In this document: one piece after another, positions 18,223 through 25,746 of the stretch | Position numbering within the stretch: position 1 is the stretch's first letter | Layout: the number at the start of each line of letters is the position of its first letter | Assembly: GCA_027450045.1 (NCBI GenBank) | Contig: DAIDKM010000018.1 | Span: 1-47,253, forward strand | DNA: 47,253 bases | Source: Paludibacter sp. | GTDB taxonomy: Bacteria > Bacteroidota > Bacteroidia > Bacteroidales > Paludibacteraceae | Reading direction: 5' to 3' | Notes under the pieces: generated by a model | Seen by the model: the letters and a program-made list of their open reading frames with translations, nothing else | Database searches by the model: none | Told to the model about the DNA's origin: nothing | Position numbers and translations under genes: made by a program

Positions 18223-18990
18223 ATGCCTACTGAAGCAAAAACCGAAAAAGAGATCACCGTAGAAGAAAAATTAAAAGCTTTATACGAGCTTCAAACTGTT
18301 TCTACTGAAATTGATAAAATCAAAACATTACGTGGTGAATTGCCTCTCGAAGTGCAAGATTTAGAAGATGAAATCGTAGGGTTGCAAACCCGAATCGAAC
18401 ATTATAGCGAAGAGCTTAAAGAACAAGAACGAGAAATTGCTTCTCGTAAAATTGAAATTGAAGACTCTAAAGCTAAAATGGCCAAATACAAAGAGCAACA
18501 AGACAATGTGCGCAACAACCGCGAATACGACTTCCTAACCAAAGAGATTGAGTTTCAATCGTTGGAAATCGAACTGAGCGAGAAGCGAATACAAGAAACG
18601 CAAGCTGCCATTACATTCAAAACAGAAGAAATTGCCAACGCCAACACCTTGCTGAATGATCGTAAAGGCGATCTTGCACAAAAACAAGGCGAATTGGAAG
18701 AAATTGTTTCTGAGACCAAACAAGAAGAAGAACGCTTACGCGAACGTGCCAAAGAAATTGAATCTATGATTGAGTCTCGTTTGCTTACGGCGTTCAAAAG
18801 GATCCGTAAAAACGTTCGTAACGGCTTGTCAGTGGTCACCATTCAGCGCGACGCTTGTGGCGGCTGTTTCAACAAAATTCCACCTCAACGGCAAATGGAA
18901 ATTCGGCTTCGTAAGAAAGTTATTGTCTGCGAATATTGTGGACGTATCTTAGTTGATCCTGATATCAACACCCCATCCACACTCGAATAA
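18223..18990 (+). CDS. Coiled-coil C4 zinc-ribbon protein
   Basis: This 255-residue protein has a long acidic/basic coiled coil (about residues 10-185, rich in E, K and Q heptads) and a C-terminal zinc ribbon. The ribbon runs from CGGCFNKIPPQ to CEYCGRILVD, with two CxxC pairs about 25 residues apart. Such proteins resemble the CT398/FlgZ-type zf-RING_7 family and may bind nucleic acid or act as chaperones; no catalytic role is known. In Bacteroidota it commonly sits directly after the Nif3-family gene, so it probably was the second gene of that operon before the IS insertion. A TACATTTG promoter-like site at 18072-18079 could drive it independently. Confidence 0.88.
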   Translation: MPTEAKTEKEITVEEKLKALYELQTVSTEIDKIKTLRGELPLEVQDLEDEIVGLQTRIEHYSEELKEQEREIASRKIEIEDSKAKMAKYKEQQDNVRNNREYDFLTKEIEFQSLEIELSEKRIQETQAAITFKTEEIANANTLLNDRKGDLAQKQGELEEIVSETKQEEERLRERAKEIESMIESRLLTAFKRIRKNVRNGLSVVTIQRDACGGCFNKIPPQRQMEIRLRKKVIVCEYCGRILVDPDINTPSTLE

Positions 18991-19013
18991 TTTTTCACCA
19001 TAAGTTCAATATT

Positions 19014-19060
19014 CCTTGCTCTTTCTGTTGCAAAAATGCGCATGAAGAGCAAGGTTTTTT
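19014..19060 (+). terminator. Rho-independent terminator after the zinc-ribbon gene
   Basis: CCTTGCTCTT (19014-19023) pairs perfectly over 10 bp with AAGAGCAAGG (19045-19054), followed by TTTTTT. The loop is 21 nt. Confidence 0.85.
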
Positions 19061-19079
19061 ATTTAACCCTTACGATTAT

Positions 19080-19853
19080 ATGAAGAGTATCGAAGAAATC
19101 TTTCTCTCCCGCACTTCGGTGCGACGTTACGAACGGAGAGCCATTGAACCTGAGAAATTAGATTTAATTTATCGCGCCATTCAAAATACACCAACAAGCT
19201 ACAACGGACAGCAATTTTCCGTTATCGCTATTAGTGACCAAACTATCAAAGAACAAATCTATACTATCACCGGTCAGAAACAGATCAAGACTTGCGCCAT
19301 ATTCTTAGTGTTTTGTGCAGATTTCAATAAACTAAAGCAATTTGCTGACGCCAAAAGCATTGATTTTCCCCGATTTCAGGACACTATGGATGGGTTGTTG
19401 GTGGGTGTAATTGACGCTTCTTTAGCCATGCAAAATGCCGTCATAGCTTCCGAATCGCTTGGATTAGGCAGCTGTTGCATTGGGTATACACGTACCGCAG
19501 CTCCGGCACAATTAGCAGAAATTCTTCAACTTCCTCAGGGCGTTGCCGTCGTCTGCGGGCTATCCATTGGCTATCCGGCAGAACATCCTGATTTAAAACC
19601 TAAACAACCACTCTCTTTAGTCATTCACCATAACCATTATCGCACCGATCGGATTGACAAAGAACTTTTGGACTACAACGATGAAGTAGCTCAATACAAT
19701 GAAGTTCGCTCTGGCGACAAAACGCACCACGATTGGGGGACTCATATTCTCGACTATCACCGTGTGGCGTTAGACTATCACCTGGAGGAGTATTTGCAAC
19801 AACAAGGATTTGATCTTTCCTTCTCAAAAAACAACATGTCAGAACCCGAATAA
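19080..19853 (+). CDS. Nitroreductase family flavoprotein (NfsA/FRP-like)
   Basis: This 257-residue FMN-dependent oxidoreductase has the N-terminal SRTSVRRYERRAIEP motif, in which the Arg and Ser residues bind the FMN phosphate. It also has TPTSYNGQQFSVI, a central GLGSCCIGYTR segment and the SIGYPAEHPDLKPKQPL loop of the NfsA/FRP subgroup. Members reduce nitroaromatics, quinones or flavins using NAD(P)H; the physiological substrate here is not evident. It stands alone between a terminator and a new promoter. Confidence 0.9.
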   Translation: MKSIEEIFLSRTSVRRYERRAIEPEKLDLIYRAIQNTPTSYNGQQFSVIAISDQTIKEQIYTITGQKQIKTCAIFLVFCADFNKLKQFADAKSIDFPRFQDTMDGLLVGVIDASLAMQNAVIASESLGLGSCCIGYTRTAAPAQLAEILQLPQGVAVVCGLSIGYPAEHPDLKPKQPLSLVIHHNHYRTDRIDKELLDYNDEVAQYNEVRSGDKTHHDWGTHILDYHRVALDYHLEEYLQQQGFDLSFSKNNMSEPE

Positions 19854-19961
19854 ACTATTGCTGCAAACAATTCATAATAAAATAATTAGGAAATTGAAAT
19901 TCTTCACAATCATCTGTCTTTCTTTTTTTCTGCAGTGCAATAATCAATAAAAAAATAATGC

Positions 19962-19969
19962 TACCTTTG
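19962..19969 (+). promoter_or_regulatory. Predicted promoter (-7 box) for the MgtE-like/Nramp operon
   Basis: TACCTTTG matches TAnnTTTG. Transcription would begin near 19977, leaving about 120 nt of 5' UTR that contains the alternative hairpins at 20031-20092. Confidence 0.6.
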
Positions 19970-20030
19970 CAGCGAAATTTTAAAATGATATTCCTCATGG
20001 ACGATGGCCCGGCGAACAACTTAGTATTAA

Positions 20031-20092
20031 CTTGCGTTTAGCAAGGAAGCCGCATCGCATTCGCTTCCTTCTAAACCCCTAACAGAAGGAGG
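20031..20092 (+). promoter_or_regulatory. Candidate two-state translational leader (metal operon)
   Basis: Three pairings compete. (1) CTTGC/GCAAG (20031-20035 with 20041-20045). (2) A long stem of GTTTAG and AAGGAAGC (20036-20050, C20042 bulged) with GCTTCCTT and CTAAAC (20063-20076). (3) TCCTTCT (20066-20072) with AGAAGGA (20084-20090), which hides the SD site GAAGGAGG (20085-20092). Pairing 2 frees the SD and pairing 3 sequesters it, as in translational riboswitches. Location ahead of a divalent-cation transport operon suggests a metal signal. It does not look like an M-box or a yybP-ykoY element to me. Confidence 0.5.
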
Positions 20093-20097
20093 CACTT

Positions 20098-21372
20098 ATG
20101 ACTTCTCTCACTACCTTTTATTTAAGCAGACTCATTGGATGCAAACTGTTTGATGCCCGCGAAAATGTGCTAGGTATTATTCTGGATGTTTATGTTCAAC
20201 TTCCAATGAACAATATCGAAATCGACAATGCACAACGACCCAAGATTATCGGTTTTTACATCAAGCAACAGAAAAAACGCTTGAATGTCACCTTGACCAA
20301 TGTACAAATTGTAAAGTTCAACACCCATTACAAAGTGCAATGCCAGGCTATGACCGAAGTCTCTTCTGACACACTTAGCAATACCTTTTTGTTGAAAGAA
20401 ACCATTCTCGATAAACAAATTGTCGATATCAATGGCAGAAAATTAGTACGGGTGAACGATGTACGGATGGTGGCGCTCTCATCAGGCGCTTTTGTAGTGG
20501 CTGTTGATGTAGGACTTGAAGGATTGCTGCGACGCATTGGCATTCACCCGCTTATTAAAGCCATCCTGCAACTCTTCGGCGGAAAGACCCCTTCTAAATT
20601 TATTCTGTGGGATGATGTGGAGGCCATCGATTTTGCCACGTTAAACATCAAACTCAACACGCCATTTACCAAACTCAACACGCTTCACCCGTCTGACTTA
20701 GCCGATATTATAGAAGACTTGGGGAAAGACTCAAAAACTTCAGTCTTTTCTTTATTAGACGAAGAGACTGCGGCTGATGTACTCGAAGAACTCGAGTCCA
20801 AAGAGCAAGTGCATATCATAGAAAGTCTTTCCATTGAAAAGGCAGCTGATGTGCTTGAAAAAATGCCGGCTAATGAAGCGGCAGATTTGATGGACAACTT
20901 AGAAGAAGAAAAAGCCCAACAACTGCTTGAAGAAATGGAGTCTGAAGCATCAGAAGAAGTAAGAGATTTGCTTGAATACCCAGACTCGTCTGTGGGCAGC
21001 TTAATGACGACCAACATATTAACTTTTCAAGAGACACAAACCATTGCCGACGTTATTGAGTTCATTAAAGCAGAACAACCGGAAATGGAATCACTTTACA
21101 CCCTCTTTGTTGTGGATGAGCACAATCGGTTGTCAGGCACATTCACGATGCGTGACTTGTTGATCGAGTCACCCGACACACCATTGACGGAAATCATGAA
21201 TTCTAACACTAATCAGGTCAATGATTATGATCGACTTGATTCTCTTTCGGAAATCATTTCCAAATACAACCTCTTGGCCGTTCCTGTCACCAATGAAAAT
21301 GAAGAACTGGAAGGCATGGTAGTGGTTGACGATGTCGTTGACGATTTATTAGGCAAACGTAGAACCATGTAA
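20098..21372 (+). CDS. MgtE-like regulatory protein without membrane domain (PRC-barrel, MgtE_N, CBS)
   Basis: This 424-residue protein is cytosolic. Residues about 1-165 look like two PRC-barrel-type beta units (LIGCKLFDARENVLGIILDVYV and QIVDINGRKLVRVNDVRMV). Residues about 195-300 are an MgtE N-terminal superhelical domain made of repeated LxPxxAADxLExL helices, very rich in Glu. Residues about 300-420 form a pair of CBS domains (SLYTLFVVDEHNRLSGTFTMRDLL and AVPVTNENEELEGMVVVDDVVDDL). In MgtE these domains sense Mg2+ and gate the channel, but the five-helix channel domain is missing here. An Nramp-type transporter follows 16 bp later, so this is probably its soluble gate or sensor. The start has a strong SD, GAAGGAGG, 5 nt upstream. 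Confidence 0.88.
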   Translation: MTSLTTFYLSRLIGCKLFDARENVLGIILDVYVQLPMNNIEIDNAQRPKIIGFYIKQQKKRLNVTLTNVQIVKFNTHYKVQCQAMTEVSSDTLSNTFLLKETILDKQIVDINGRKLVRVNDVRMVALSSGAFVVAVDVGLEGLLRRIGIHPLIKAILQLFGGKTPSKFILWDDVEAIDFATLNIKLNTPFTKLNTLHPSDLADIIEDLGKDSKTSVFSLLDEETAADVLEELESKEQVHIIESLSIEKAADVLEKMPANEAADLMDNLEEEKAQQLLEEMESEASEEVRDLLEYPDSSVGSLMTTNILTFQETQTIADVIEFIKAEQPEMESLYTLFVVDEHNRLSGTFTMRDLLIESPDTPLTEIMNSNTNQVNDYDRLDSLSEIISKYNLLAVPVTNENEELEGMVVVDDVVDDLLGKRRTM

Positions 21373-21388
21373 TAAAGGAGGAGTATTT

Positions 21389-22636
21389 ATGGTATTGAAG
21401 AAAACGAATCGGAAGACTATTTTTAGCAGCATTGCAATTTTCCTCGCTATTTTAGGGCCGGGTATCATCACAGGCAGCGTAGATAATGATGCGGGAGGCA
21501 TCACCACCTATTCAGTCGCCGGCGCCATGTACGGCTACCAACTTCTTTGGACGCTGATACCGTCGTTTGTCGTTCTTTTAGTAGTACAAGAAATGAATGC
21601 CCGTATGGGTATTGTCACAGGAAAAGGCTTAGCAACGCTCATACGCGAAAACGCCGGCGTAAAAGTCACATTTTTTATTTTTATGGGGCTACTACTTGCC
21701 GACATTGGGAACACCACCACGGAATTTGCAGGCGTTGCCGGTAGTTTAGAAGTGTTTAATGTAAGTAAGTACATTTCAGTTCCGTTAGTGGCTTTCATCG
21801 TTTGGATTTTGGTTGTGAAAGGGAATTACACTATCGCTGAACGCATCTTCTTGATTTTCAGCGCATCATTATTAGTATATATTATTTCCGCATTGATGGG
21901 ACATCCGCAATGGAGCGAAATAGGCCATTCAATCGTTCGTCCCCGCATGGGAATGGACGACACAACGCTTACGATGGTACTGGGTATCGTGGGAACCACC
22001 ATTGCTCCATGGATGCAATTTTACATGCAATCGTCGGTTATTGAAAAAAAACTTAAGATTTCGCAATACAACTACGTGCTGCTCGACATTATTATTGGGT
22101 GTGTTGCGACTATTACAGTAGCCTTTTTCATCATCATTGCATGTGCATCAACGTTGCACACGAATCATATCGTGATTAACGAAGCAAAAGATGCAGCCTT
22201 GGCGCTTAAACCGCTTGCAGGGGAATTTGCATCGCAAGTGTTCGCATTCGGACTTTTCGTTGCATCCATTTTTTCTGCTGTCATTTTACCATTGGCAACG
22301 GCCTTTTATGTCTCCGAAGCATTCGGATTTGAAGCAGGTATCGATAAAAAATGGAATGAAGCCCCCGAATTTTACGTGCTTTATACCGGCATTATCATAC
22401 TTTCCGCAGGCATCATCCTGATTCCCAATGCACCATTAATAGGAATCTCACTTTGGTCGCAGGTCATTAATGCCGTCTTGTTGCCGGTTGTCCTGGTGAG
22501 CATGATGCTCTTGGTCAACAAGAAAAAACTCATGGGAGTGTACACAAACAAACCCATTGTGAATATCATTGGCTGGATCACCGTTGTCATCTTGGTTGCC
22601 ATGTCATTTATGATGATAGTAGCGCCATTTTTCTAA
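21389..22636 (+). CDS. Divergent Nramp-family divalent cation transporter
   Basis: This 415-residue inner-membrane protein has about eleven hydrophobic segments. The Nramp fold is indicated by LGPGIITGSVDNDAGG in the first helix and VLGIVGTTIAPWMQFYMQ in the sixth. Canonical Mn/Fe Nramps have DPGN in helix 1 and a Met-Pro-His in helix 6; here these are DND and Ala-Pro-Trp. Loss of the metal-binding Met is a feature of Nramp-related Mg2+ transporters, so a hard-ion substrate such as Mg2+ is the inference. The gene has a strong SD (AAAGGAGG) and is 16 bp downstream of the MgtE-like sensor. A terminator follows. Confidence 0.88.
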   Translation: MVLKKTNRKTIFSSIAIFLAILGPGIITGSVDNDAGGITTYSVAGAMYGYQLLWTLIPSFVVLLVVQEMNARMGIVTGKGLATLIRENAGVKVTFFIFMGLLLADIGNTTTEFAGVAGSLEVFNVSKYISVPLVAFIVWILVVKGNYTIAERIFLIFSASLLVYIISALMGHPQWSEIGHSIVRPRMGMDDTTLTMVLGIVGTTIAPWMQFYMQSSVIEKKLKISQYNYVLLDIIIGCVATITVAFFIIIACASTLHTNHIVINEAKDAALALKPLAGEFASQVFAFGLFVASIFSAVILPLATAFYVSEAFGFEAGIDKKWNEAPEFYVLYTGIIILSAGIILIPNAPLIGISLWSQVINAVLLPVVLVSMMLLVNKKKLMGVYTNKPIVNIIGWITVVILVAMSFMMIVAPFF

Positions 22637-22662
22637 TTATTGAGCGATAGCACATCATACCT

Positions 22663-22708
22663 AAAACCGATGATAAGAACCTAACTTGTTTGCAATCATC
22701 GGTTTTTT
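22663..22708 (+). terminator. Rho-independent terminator after the Nramp gene
   Basis: AAAACCGATGAT (22663-22674) pairs over 12 bp with ATCATCGGTTTT (22695-22706), and the T-run continues to 22708. Confidence 0.88.
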
Positions 22709-22746
22709 GTGTTTCTATTTGAAAGAAATCGATTGAACAATGGCAC

Positions 22747-22781
22747 TTTGATGCGAGGTAACGGTTTAAATTGTATCTTTG
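22747..22781 (+). promoter_or_regulatory. Predicted trpS promoter
   Basis: TTTG (22747-22750) and TATCTTTG (22774-22781) match the Bacteroidota -33 and -7 boxes, with a 23-bp spacer that is slightly long. The -7 box is 25 bp before the start codon. Confidence 0.6.
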
Positions 22782-22806
22782 TAACTCTAAAAAAACGACA
22801 TAAAAC

Positions 22807-23802
22807 ATGGAAATAGTTGTTAGTGGCATTCGTCCAACAGGAAATTTACATATCGGAAACTATTTTGGCGCTTTGCGCAACTTCATTAAGATGCAAAATG
22901 AGCATCAATGTTATTTCTTCATTGCCGATTACCACTCATTGACCACGCACCCAACTCCGCACGATTTGCATGGCAATGTAAAACAAATATTGGCAGAGTA
23001 TTTAGCGGCAGGATTAGATCCTGAAAAATCAGCATTATATGTGCAAAGCGATTTGCCGGAAACCATTGAATTGTATCTTTTCTTCAACATGAACGCTTAT
23101 GTTGGCGAGTTAGAACGTTGCACATCGTTCAAAGAAAAAATCAGAAAACAACCTGACAACGTGAATGCAGGATTGCTAACATATCCGACCTTAATGGCAG
23201 CCGATATCCTGATTCACAGGGCTTCCAAAGTGCCCGTGGGCAAAGACCAGGAGCAACATCTCGAGATGACCCGTACGTTTGGAAACCGGTTCAACCGCAT
23301 GTATCAAACTGATTACTTTCCAGAACCACAGGCTTTTAATTTTGGAGAAGAATTAATCAAAATACCCGGTCTGAACGGTAGCGGCAAAATGGGAAAATCG
23401 GAAGGCGAAGGCAATGCCATTTTCTTGGCTGATGAACCCGAAGTGATTCGTAAAAAGGTAATGCGGGCTGTTACTGATGCAGGACCCACAGAAATGAATC
23501 AAGCCAAACCTGAAGTAATTGAGAATTTATTTAGCCTGTTAAAAGCAGTTTCAGATTCTTCTACCATAAGTTATTTTGATGAGAAATATGCCACTTGCCA
23601 GATCCGTTATGGAGACTTGAAAAAACAATTAGCGGAAGACATGATTCGGTTCACCACACCGCTACGCGAAAAAATCAACGAAATCAAAGCCAATGATGCT
23701 TATCTTCATCAGGTAGCCGAGATGGGTAGGGAAAAAGCGCACGAAAGCGCAGCAAAAACCATTCGTGAAGTACGCGAAATTATCGGGTTCAAACGTTTCT
23801 GA
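22807..23802 (+). CDS. trpS: Tryptophan--tRNA ligase
   Basis: This 331-residue class I aminoacyl-tRNA synthetase charges tRNA-Trp. The HIGH motif appears as HIGN (15-18) within SGIRPTGNLHIGNYFGAL. The KMSKS loop appears as KMGKS (194-198). The tryptophan-pocket region MAADILIHRASKVPVGKDQEQH is intact. Length and order match bacterial TrpS. It is followed 42 bp later by rpe, which probably shares the transcript. Confidence 0.97.
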   Translation: MEIVVSGIRPTGNLHIGNYFGALRNFIKMQNEHQCYFFIADYHSLTTHPTPHDLHGNVKQILAEYLAAGLDPEKSALYVQSDLPETIELYLFFNMNAYVGELERCTSFKEKIRKQPDNVNAGLLTYPTLMAADILIHRASKVPVGKDQEQHLEMTRTFGNRFNRMYQTDYFPEPQAFNFGEELIKIPGLNGSGKMGKSEGEGNAIFLADEPEVIRKKVMRAVTDAGPTEMNQAKPEVIENLFSLLKAVSDSSTISYFDEKYATCQIRYGDLKKQLAEDMIRFTTPLREKINEIKANDAYLHQVAEMGREKAHESAAKTIREVREIIGFKRF

Positions 23803-23844
23803 ATTTCTTGAAAATTCAAAATTAATCACCTAAACCGATTGAAC

Positions 23845-24495
23845 ATGTCCACACTGATTGCACCTTCGTTGCTGGCGGCAAATTTTGCCAACTTGCAACA
23901 TGACATCGAAATGATCAATTGCAGTGAAGCTGATTGGTTGCATTTAGACATCATGGACGGCGTGTACGTTCCCAATATTTCTTTTGGGTTTCCTGTCATC
24001 GAAGCTGTTAAAACATTGTGCAAGAAACCGATGGATGCTCATTTAATGATCGTTCATGCCGACAACTACATCACTCGCTTTCAGGAAATGGGTGTCAATC
24101 GTCTCACGGTACATTACGAAGCATGTACACATTTGCATCGAACCATTCAAACCATTCACCAGGAAGGAATGAAAGCCGGCGTGGCGCTTAACCCTCACAC
24201 TCCGGTATTTATGCTCCAAGACATTATCGCAGAATTAGACACCGTGCTAATTATGAGTGTCAATCCGGGGTTCGGCGGACAAACGTTCATTGAACATAGT
24301 TACCGTAAAGTTTACGAACTTAAAGAGTTGATTATGAAAGAACAAGCATCTACTCTTATTGAGGTAGATGGTGGCGTCAACTTGGAAACAGGCGCGAAAC
24401 TCATTACGCAGGGCGCCGACGTGTTGGTAGCAGGTAACTTTGTTTTCGCATCAGCCAACCCCGAGGAAACGATTCATCAACTCAAGCAGCTCTAA
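23845..24495 (+). CDS. rpe: Ribulose-phosphate 3-epimerase
   Basis: This 216-residue TIM-barrel enzyme interconverts ribulose-5-phosphate and xylulose-5-phosphate in the pentose phosphate pathway. The signature LHLDIMDGVYVPN (first catalytic Asp and metal His), HLMI, the MSVNPGFGGQ loop and VDGGVN (second catalytic Asp) are all present. The ATG at 23845 gives the normal MSTLIAPSLLAANF start; a TTG two codons earlier is ignored. It abuts the convergent DUF2148 gene with no intergenic bases, so no terminator hairpin fits between them. Confidence 0.97.
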   Translation: MSTLIAPSLLAANFANLQHDIEMINCSEADWLHLDIMDGVYVPNISFGFPVIEAVKTLCKKPMDAHLMIVHADNYITRFQEMGVNRLTVHYEACTHLHRTIQTIHQEGMKAGVALNPHTPVFMLQDIIAELDTVLIMSVNPGFGGQTFIEHSYRKVYELKELIMKEQASTLIEVDGGVNLETGAKLITQGADVLVAGNFVFASANPEETIHQLKQL

Positions 24496-25056
24496 TCAGG
24501 CTATCTTATTCGGATTTTTTTGATCACGCGGACGACGATCGAAAAATGGATTTTTCGATGACACACTAATTGGGATAGCATAAATAGAATGACACTCAGT
24601 CATAACATTCAACGCTTTCACAGCAAAACCCACAGAAAACATTACCCTTGAATCGACACGCAAATCAGCAGCAGTAGCCACCGCAGACCCAATGGCAATA
24701 CCCAGATCGATCATATTGATGGCACATGGGATAGCCTCATTCTTCAATTTTTCATCGCACGTAGCGACCCCGCAATATCCACAATTGAGACCTTGGACTT
24801 GGGTTCGAGTGCCAATAAGAATTACGGCATCCGCATGAAGAATATTTTCTGCATCGCGAAACAAAAACTTCAAGCCTGTTTCTTCTCCTTTTGCATAGGT
24901 TACTTCTGACAACTTTTGAATGTCGTCACCCACAACCGTGGTAATTTCTATCACATCAATACCTTTCCCTTTAGGAGCTGTCCGTGCTGCCGTCATTATT
25001 AATTGTGCAATCTCGACGATACGCGTCGAACGATTCTCTCTTTCGTTTATGATCAT
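24496..25056 (-). CDS. DUF2148 ferredoxin-like protein
   Basis: This 186-residue protein contains a four-cysteine cluster motif, C92-x2-C95-x4-C100-x10-C111 (in GLNCGYCGVATC...AIPC), that probably binds an iron-sulfur cluster. The rest (ADAVILIGTRTQVQG, GIAIGSAVATAADLRVDSRVMFSVG) matches the DUF2148 family found in anaerobes. Its role is undefined; annotation as a ferredoxin-domain protein rests on the cysteines. It is transcribed away from rpsO and ends directly against rpe. Confidence 0.85.
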   Translation of the reverse strand: MIINERENRSTRIVEIAQLIMTAARTAPKGKGIDVIEITTVVGDDIQKLSEVTYAKGEETGLKFLFRDAENILHADAVILIGTRTQVQGLNCGYCGVATCDEKLKNEAIPCAINMIDLGIAIGSAVATAADLRVDSRVMFSVGFAVKALNVMTECHSIYAIPISVSSKNPFFDRRPRDQKNPNKIA

Positions 25057-25131
25057 TTTTTTAGTAGTTTGAATTCAATTATTTTACAATCAAGTCTTCC
25101 AATGTCTATTGGAAACTTTTCAACGAATCGA

Positions 25132-25139
25132 CAAAAGTA
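25132..25139 (-). promoter_or_regulatory. Predicted promoter (-7 box) for the DUF2148 gene
   Basis: The minus strand reads TACTTTTG, matching TAnnTTTG, about 76 bp before the start codon. Confidence 0.5.
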
Positions 25140-25217
25140 CAAAAAACGGGGGAAATCGCTTTTCAACAAACGAATTTCCATCGACAAAACGCAGAGACAG
25201 AAAAAGAGTTTGGTTAC

Positions 25218-25248
25218 TTGCTCGTTTGAAAAGTATGCACTACCTTTG
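25218..25248 (+). promoter_or_regulatory. Predicted rpsO promoter
   Basis: TTG (25218-25220) and TACCTTTG (25241-25248) are 20 bp apart, the ideal spacing for a Bacteroidota housekeeping promoter. The start codon is 35 bp downstream. Confidence 0.7.
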
Positions 25249-25282
25249 CAACCATTAATTTACATCCAAAATTTTATTCGTA

Positions 25283-25552
25283 ATGTATTTAACTGCAGAA
25301 AAGAAAGAAGAAATCTTCGGCAAGTACGGGAAGTCGAATACTGATACTGGGTCAGCAGAATCCCAGATAGCATTATTTTCATACCGTATTAGCTCGTTAA
25401 CTGAGCATCTCAAGTTAAACGCGAAAGATTATAGCACAGAAAGAGCATTGGTCATGTTGGTAGGTAAACGTCGTCGGTTGCTCGACTACTTAATAGCCAA
25501 AGATATTGAACGATATCGCCACATTATCAAAGAGCTTAACATTCGGAAGTAA
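25283..25552 (+). CDS. rpsO: 30S ribosomal protein S15
   Basis: This 89-residue ribosomal protein binds 16S rRNA early in 30S assembly. The motif TGSAESQIALFSYRISSLTEHLK and the C-terminal VGKRRRLLDYLIAKDIERYRHIIKELNIRK are diagnostic of S15. It is monocistronic, with its own promoter and terminator. Confidence 0.98.
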   Translation: MYLTAEKKEEIFGKYGKSNTDTGSAESQIALFSYRISSLTEHLKLNAKDYSTERALVMLVGKRRRLLDYLIAKDIERYRHIIKELNIRK

Positions 25553-25572
25553 GCTCATTCAACAACTTAAAG

Positions 25573-25600
25573 AAGCCATCTCAATCGGGTGGCTTTTTTA
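25573..25600 (+). terminator. Rho-independent terminator after rpsO
   Basis: AAGCCATC (25573-25580) pairs with GGTGGCTT (25588-25595), including one G-U pair, and a run of T follows. Confidence 0.85.
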
Positions 25601-25718
25601 TTTTAAACCACCTTTCAAAAAGGATAAGATAATGACTAAATGAAGCTTCGACAACACCGCACCAAAGGGTTGACATAGTTTAACACCGCACTAATCGCCA
25701 CTATCAGGCAAAATTGCC

Positions 25719-25726
25719 TATTTTTG
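25719..25726 (+). promoter_or_regulatory. Predicted promoter (-7 box) for the TPR gene
   Basis: TATTTTTG matches TAnnTTTG and lies 20 bp before the start codon. Confidence 0.6.
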
Positions 25727-25746
25727 CTTGAATTAAACATCCTCTT

